Source of the DNA: Betaproteobacteria bacterium
Lineage (GTDB): Bacteria > Pseudomonadota > Gammaproteobacteria > Burkholderiales > Nitrosomonadaceae
Direction: 5' to 3'
Length of the DNA: 9,076 nucleotides
Assembly: GCA_022601315.1 (NCBI GenBank)
Contig: JAHZIU010000210.1
Coordinates: forward strand, 1-9,076
Position numbers and translations under genes: made by a program. The notes beneath the pieces were generated by a model, which was not told where the DNA came from, searched no databases, and saw only the letters and a program-made list of their open reading frames with translations. Of this stretch, positions 6,101 through 9,076 are shown piece after piece; position 1 is the stretch's first letter; every line of letters starts with the position of its first letter.

Positions 6101-6934
6101 ATGGATGACCCATCACCTAAAAATGGTTGGCTTGAGCGTATAAGTACTTTGCTTCAACGCCAACCGGAAGATCGAGAGCAACTTGTTGTAATACTACACG
6201 CTGCATTTGAGCGTAATTTGCTGGATTCTGATGCCCTTAGTATGATTGAGGGTGTCTTGCAGGTATCAGAAATGCAAGCTCGTGACATCATGATACCGCG
6301 CTCACAAATGGGTGTGATTGACATTAGAGAGACACCCGATAAATTTATCCCGTTTGTTATTGAAACTGCGCACTCACGTTTTCCCGTTACAGAGGGTAGT
6401 GAGGACAATATCCTCGGTATCCTGTTAGCCAAAGACCTGCTACGTTATTACGCAGGTGAGGAAGAATTCGACATCCGTGACATGCTGCGCCCTGTGGTTT
6501 TTATTCCTGAATCTAAACGACTGAATATTTTGTTGAAGGATTTTCGCAGCAATCGTAATCATATTGCGATTGTTGTGAATGAATATGGCGGTGTGGCTGG
6601 TTTGGTAACGATTGAAGATGTGTTGGAACAGATTGTCGGTGAAATTGAAGATGAATATGATTTTGACGAGGAAGTAGACAATATTGTTAAAGAATCAGAC
6701 AATCTCTATCGTGTAAAGGCGGTTACTGAAATTGACAGTTTTAATGAAGCGCTTGGTGCAACATTTAGTAATGATGATTACGATACAATTGGTGGCCTGG
6801 TTTTGAATAAATTTGGGCGACTTCCAACCCGTGATGAATCTGTTGTCATTGATGAATTTAAATTTACTGTTCAACGTGCTGACAGTCGTCGTTTGTATAT
6901 AATTAAGGTAGAAAAGATAATCGTGGATGCCTAG
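6101..6934 (+). CDS. corC: CBS-pair protein CorC/YbeX
   Basis: This is a 277-residue cytoplasmic protein close in length to E. coli YbeX/CorC (292). It has no membrane segment, unlike the larger HlyC/CorC transporters with a DUF21 domain. Two CBS domains span about 60-185: the conserved entry RDIMIPRSQM is at 61-70, AHSRFPV at 90-96, and GLVTIEDVLEQIVGEIEDE at 167-185. The C-terminal CorC_HlyC domain covers about 195-272 and contains YDTIGGLV at 227-234. The family was linked to Mg/Co efflux through CorA in Salmonella; the conserved link with ybeY–ybeZ and E. coli work point to ribosome metabolism and Mg homeostasis. The ATG start matches family N-termini. Its stop overlaps an ATG at 6927 whose frame closes after six codons, in the place where lnt often starts. 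Confidence 0.92.
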   Translation: MDDPSPKNGWLERISTLLQRQPEDREQLVVILHAAFERNLLDSDALSMIEGVLQVSEMQARDIMIPRSQMGVIDIRETPDKFIPFVIETAHSRFPVTEGSEDNILGILLAKDLLRYYAGEEEFDIRDMLRPVVFIPESKRLNILLKDFRSNRNHIAIVVNEYGGVAGLVTIEDVLEQIVGEIEDEYDFDEEVDNIVKESDNLYRVKAVTEIDSFNEALGATFSNDDYDTIGGLVLNKFGRLPTRDESVVIDEFKFTVQRADSRRLYIIKVEKIIVDA

Positions 6935-7097
6935 AACGCTTCGTTAGCATTACTGGCGGGCAGGTATTGCTGTTAATGGTTAAGCGTTGGCAAGAGACTA
7001 AATCACTCTCAGGCCGCGTCTGTTATCAATTTTCTGGGCAACGTTGAGTCCGTCAATACAAAGTAGTCGGTGTACTAAACATTTCAAATTGTCCAGC
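6935..7097. other. Gap between corC and recJ where lnt is often found
   Basis: This stretch of 163 bp has no intact gene. The frame opened by the ATG at 6927 reads MPRTLR then stop, and continues HYWRAGIAVNG then stop. That recalls the start of an lnt gene only loosely and is too short to prove a remnant. I see no terminator and no good promoter for recJ. Confidence 0.4.
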
Positions 7098-8867
7098 ATG
7101 CCTAAAATAATCACCCGTCAGTTTGAAACACAGGCTTTTTCTACGCTGAGCGAAAGTGGAATGCCGCCTGTATTAGCCCGTATCTATGCAGCAAGAGGCA
7201 TAGCGCATTCAGAACAATTGGAAACGGAATTAGCTCGCCTCATTCCATTTAATCAACTTAAAAGTATTGGCTTGATGGCCGGATTTCTAGCTGATGCAAT
7301 TGCCGCCAAGAAGCGTTTATTAATTGTGGCTGATTATGATTCGGATGGTGCGACAGCTTGTGCAGTGGGCATCCGCATTCTGCGCAAATTCGGTGCGATT
7401 GTTGATTATCTGGTACCTAACCGTTTTGAATATGGCTATGGGTTGACACCGGAAATTGTACAGCTTGCACATAGTGCCAAACAGCCGGATATTCTTATTA
7501 CGGTAGATAATGGTATTGCCAGTGTTGAGGGTGTTGCTACAGCTAATCTGCTGGGTATGCAAGTGCTGATAACAGATCATCATTTGCCGGGTGATGAATT
7601 ACCGGATGCGCTGGCAATTATTAATCCTAATCAGCCCGATTGTCCTTTTCCCAGCAAGAGTATTGCAGGTGTGGGGGTTATTTTTTATTTGATGTTGGCG
7701 CTCAGAGCAGAAATGCGCCAACGGGGTGTATTTACAGAAAAAATTAAAGAACCCAACCTTGCTAATTTTTTGGATTTGGTTGCATTGGGCACTGTCGCGG
7801 ATGTGGTTAAATTGGATAGTAACAATCGTATCCTGGTGAAGCAAGGACTGCAACGTATTCGTAAAGGGCGTGCTTGTGCAGGTATTAATGCGCTGTTGCA
7901 AGTCGCTCGCAGAGATTGTCAGCAAGTATCTACTTATGAGATGGGCTTTATGTTAGGCCCGCGATTGAATGCCGCTGGGCGCTTGGACGATATGTCGTTA
8001 GGTATTGAATGCCTGATAACTGATAGTGATGAATATGCATTAGAAATCGCGCAACAATTAGACGCACTCAACCGCCAGCGTCGTGAAATTGAGTCAACAA
8101 TGCAGGATAGCGCTTTACGTATGCTGCAACAGACGATTGAAACACAAGGTGAAAGATTAACCGCCTCCTATAGTGTCTGTTTGTTTGATCAGGAATGGCA
8201 CCAGGGTGTCATTGGTATACTCGCTTCCCGCATCAAAGATCAATATCACCGTCCAGTGATTATTTTTGCACCGGGTAATGAGGGTGAAATTAAAGGTTCT
8301 GGACGATCTATTCCCGGTTTTCATTTGCGTGATGCACTTGATCTTGTTGCCAAGCGTCATCCTGAGTTAATACTTAAATTTGGTGGCCATGCGGCTGCGG
8401 CCGGTTTGACAATCTGCGTCGAGAATTTCGAACTATTTTGTACTGCTTTCGAACAAGCGGCACAAACACTTCTGACACCTGCTGATTTAACGCGAGTGAT
8501 TGAAACTGATGGTGAACTTGAACCCTCTGAGATTAATATGCAACTGGCAGAAATGCTATCTCAACAAGTATGGGGACAAGGCTTTCCGCAACCCGCATTT
8601 AATGCACGTTTTTATGTTGAAAACCAGCGTGTAGTGGGTGAGAAGCATCTTAAATTAAAGTTGATTAAATTAGATTCTGGCGATAAAAAAAATAATCAGC
8701 AATCTGACATAATTTATGATGCAATTTTGTTTTTTTATAATGACCCATTACCCGACATCATTGATGCGGTTTATCGTCTGCAAATTAACGAGTTTAATGG
8801 CAGAACAACGCTGCAATTTTTACTTGATCACTGGTCTCCACTTGATAATTCAGAGAACACTATTTGA
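7098..8867 (+). CDS. recJ: Single-stranded-DNA-specific exonuclease RecJ
   Basis: RecJ degrades single-stranded DNA 5' to 3' in RecF-pathway recombination, mismatch repair and base excision repair. The frame is open from a TTG at 7044, but the ATG at 7098 is preferred because it gives the usual N-terminus (MPKIITRQFETQAF) and 589 residues, near family length. DHH-superfamily motifs, numbered from that ATG, are DYDSDG at 79-84, VDNG at 136-139, DHH at 160-162 and GTVADV at 231-236. GPRLNAAGRLDD follows at 287-298. The DHHA1 domain includes GSGRS at 400-404 and GGHAAAAG at 429-436. The C-terminal region of about 120 residues corresponds to the OB-fold. All metal-binding motifs are intact, so the enzyme should be active. 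No ribosome site is obvious. In many betaproteobacteria prfB follows recJ; it is not seen before the window ends. Confidence 0.94.
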   Translation: MPKIITRQFETQAFSTLSESGMPPVLARIYAARGIAHSEQLETELARLIPFNQLKSIGLMAGFLADAIAAKKRLLIVADYDSDGATACAVGIRILRKFGAIVDYLVPNRFEYGYGLTPEIVQLAHSAKQPDILITVDNGIASVEGVATANLLGMQVLITDHHLPGDELPDALAIINPNQPDCPFPSKSIAGVGVIFYLMLALRAEMRQRGVFTEKIKEPNLANFLDLVALGTVADVVKLDSNNRILVKQGLQRIRKGRACAGINALLQVARRDCQQVSTYEMGFMLGPRLNAAGRLDDMSLGIECLITDSDEYALEIAQQLDALNRQRREIESTMQDSALRMLQQTIETQGERLTASYSVCLFDQEWHQGVIGILASRIKDQYHRPVIIFAPGNEGEIKGSGRSIPGFHLRDALDLVAKRHPELILKFGGHAAAAGLTICVENFELFCTAFEQAAQTLLTPADLTRVIETDGELEPSEINMQLAEMLSQQVWGQGFPQPAFNARFYVENQRVVGEKHLKLKLIKLDSGDKKNNQQSDIIYDAILFFYNDPLPDIIDAVYRLQINEFNGRTTLQFLLDHWSPLDNSENTI

Positions 8868-8980
8868 TCATTCGAAGCTGTTGGCAGCACAGTTTACGGT
8901 AGATTATAGAATAATTGGCGCAATTTATCAGAGTAGCCGCCCGAAGACCGCTTGCAAGAGTCCCGCCACCTTGTAGCTAC

Positions 8981-9007
8981 ACATGACAAGGAAATACCTT
9001 GTTGTGT
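8981..9007 (+). repeat. Stem-loop with an alternative pairing partner
   Basis: ACATGACAAGG (8981-8991) pairs with CCTTGTTGTGT (8997-9007) over eleven positions, nine Watson-Crick and two G-U in RNA, around loop AAATA. The core ACAAGG (8986-8991) can equally pair with an upstream CCTTGT (8969-8974), so two exclusive hairpins are possible. No T-run follows. Confidence 0.5.
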
Positions 9008-9021
9008 TTACCCGTTTACCC
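9006..9021 (+). repeat. Tandem octamer GTTTACCC x2
   Basis: GTTTACCC occurs twice back to back (9006-9013 and 9014-9021), overlapping the end of the preceding stem. It may be a regulator half-site pair or chance. Confidence 0.45.
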
Positions 9022-9076
9022 CTATGCGTCTGCATACCTTATGCGCGCTGTATCCAAAAATATCAAATAAACGGAC

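Larger units (their letters stand above)
8868..9076. other. Structured non-coding tail after recJ, to the window edge
   Basis: No gene is supported in this 209-bp stretch. It is dense in short symmetric elements: palindromes CTTGCAAG (8951-8958) and TGTAGCTACA (8972-8981), a stem-loop at 8981-9007 and a tandem octamer at 9006-9021. An ATG at 9024 stays open for 17 codons to the edge (MRLHTLCALYPK and on), without a ribosome site, and cannot be judged. No T-run terminator for recJ is visible. Confidence 0.5.

Noticed and set aside
8716..8976. 86-codon plus-strand frame overlapping the recJ 3' end
   Set aside because: Most of it is out-of-frame recJ coding sequence, and the rest crosses the palindromic tail.
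1..9076. Search for CRISPR arrays, transposases, integrases, toxin-antitoxin pairs or defence genes
   Set aside because: No spaced direct repeats of array type, no mobile-element protein motifs and no defence domains were seen; almost all coding space is housekeeping genes.

Overview
The window looks like a chromosomal housekeeping segment from a betaproteobacterium of moderate, AT-leaning base composition. The order miaB–phoH(ybeZ)–ybeY–corC(ybeX), the thiolase that most resembles the BktB type of Cupriavidus, and the overall protein style fit Betaproteobacteria. My best guess is the Nitrosomonadales (Nitrosomonas-like), with moderate confidence and from memory of family sequences only.

Layout: (1) 1-494, minus strand: the first 164 codons of rapA, an RNA polymerase recycling ATPase, cut by the left edge. 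(2) 495-1037: a 543-bp AT-rich divergent intergenic region with several short inverted repeats and no convincing gene. (3) 1038-2216: a complete BktB-type beta-ketothiolase. (4) 2217-2538: a spacer, a strong tRNA promoter and a CAU-anticodon tRNA with encoded CCA. (5) 2539-2883: a small exported protein of unknown function. (6) 2937-6934: the tRNA/ribosome maintenance cluster miaB, phoH, ybeY, corC. (7) 7098-8867: recJ single-strand exonuclease. (8) 8868-9076: a non-coding tail rich in inverted and direct repeats, ending at the window edge.

How the genes fit together: MiaB methylthiolates A37 of tRNAs. PhoH/YbeZ and YbeY form the conserved ATPase–endoribonuclease pair tied to 16S rRNA maturation and ribosome quality. 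CorC/YbeX is a CBS-pair protein that commonly travels with them. In many relatives lnt follows corC, but here it is missing from that position and recJ comes next. RapA and RecJ are unrelated housekeeping functions in transcription and DNA repair.

I found no CRISPR array, transposase, toxin-antitoxin pair, defence island or phage module. I do not see a clear new system. The items most worth a second look are the small exported protein beside the tRNA, the missing lnt after corC, a 42-codon ORF placed just before corC, the dyad-rich bktB leader, and a switch-like set of complementary segments after recJ.
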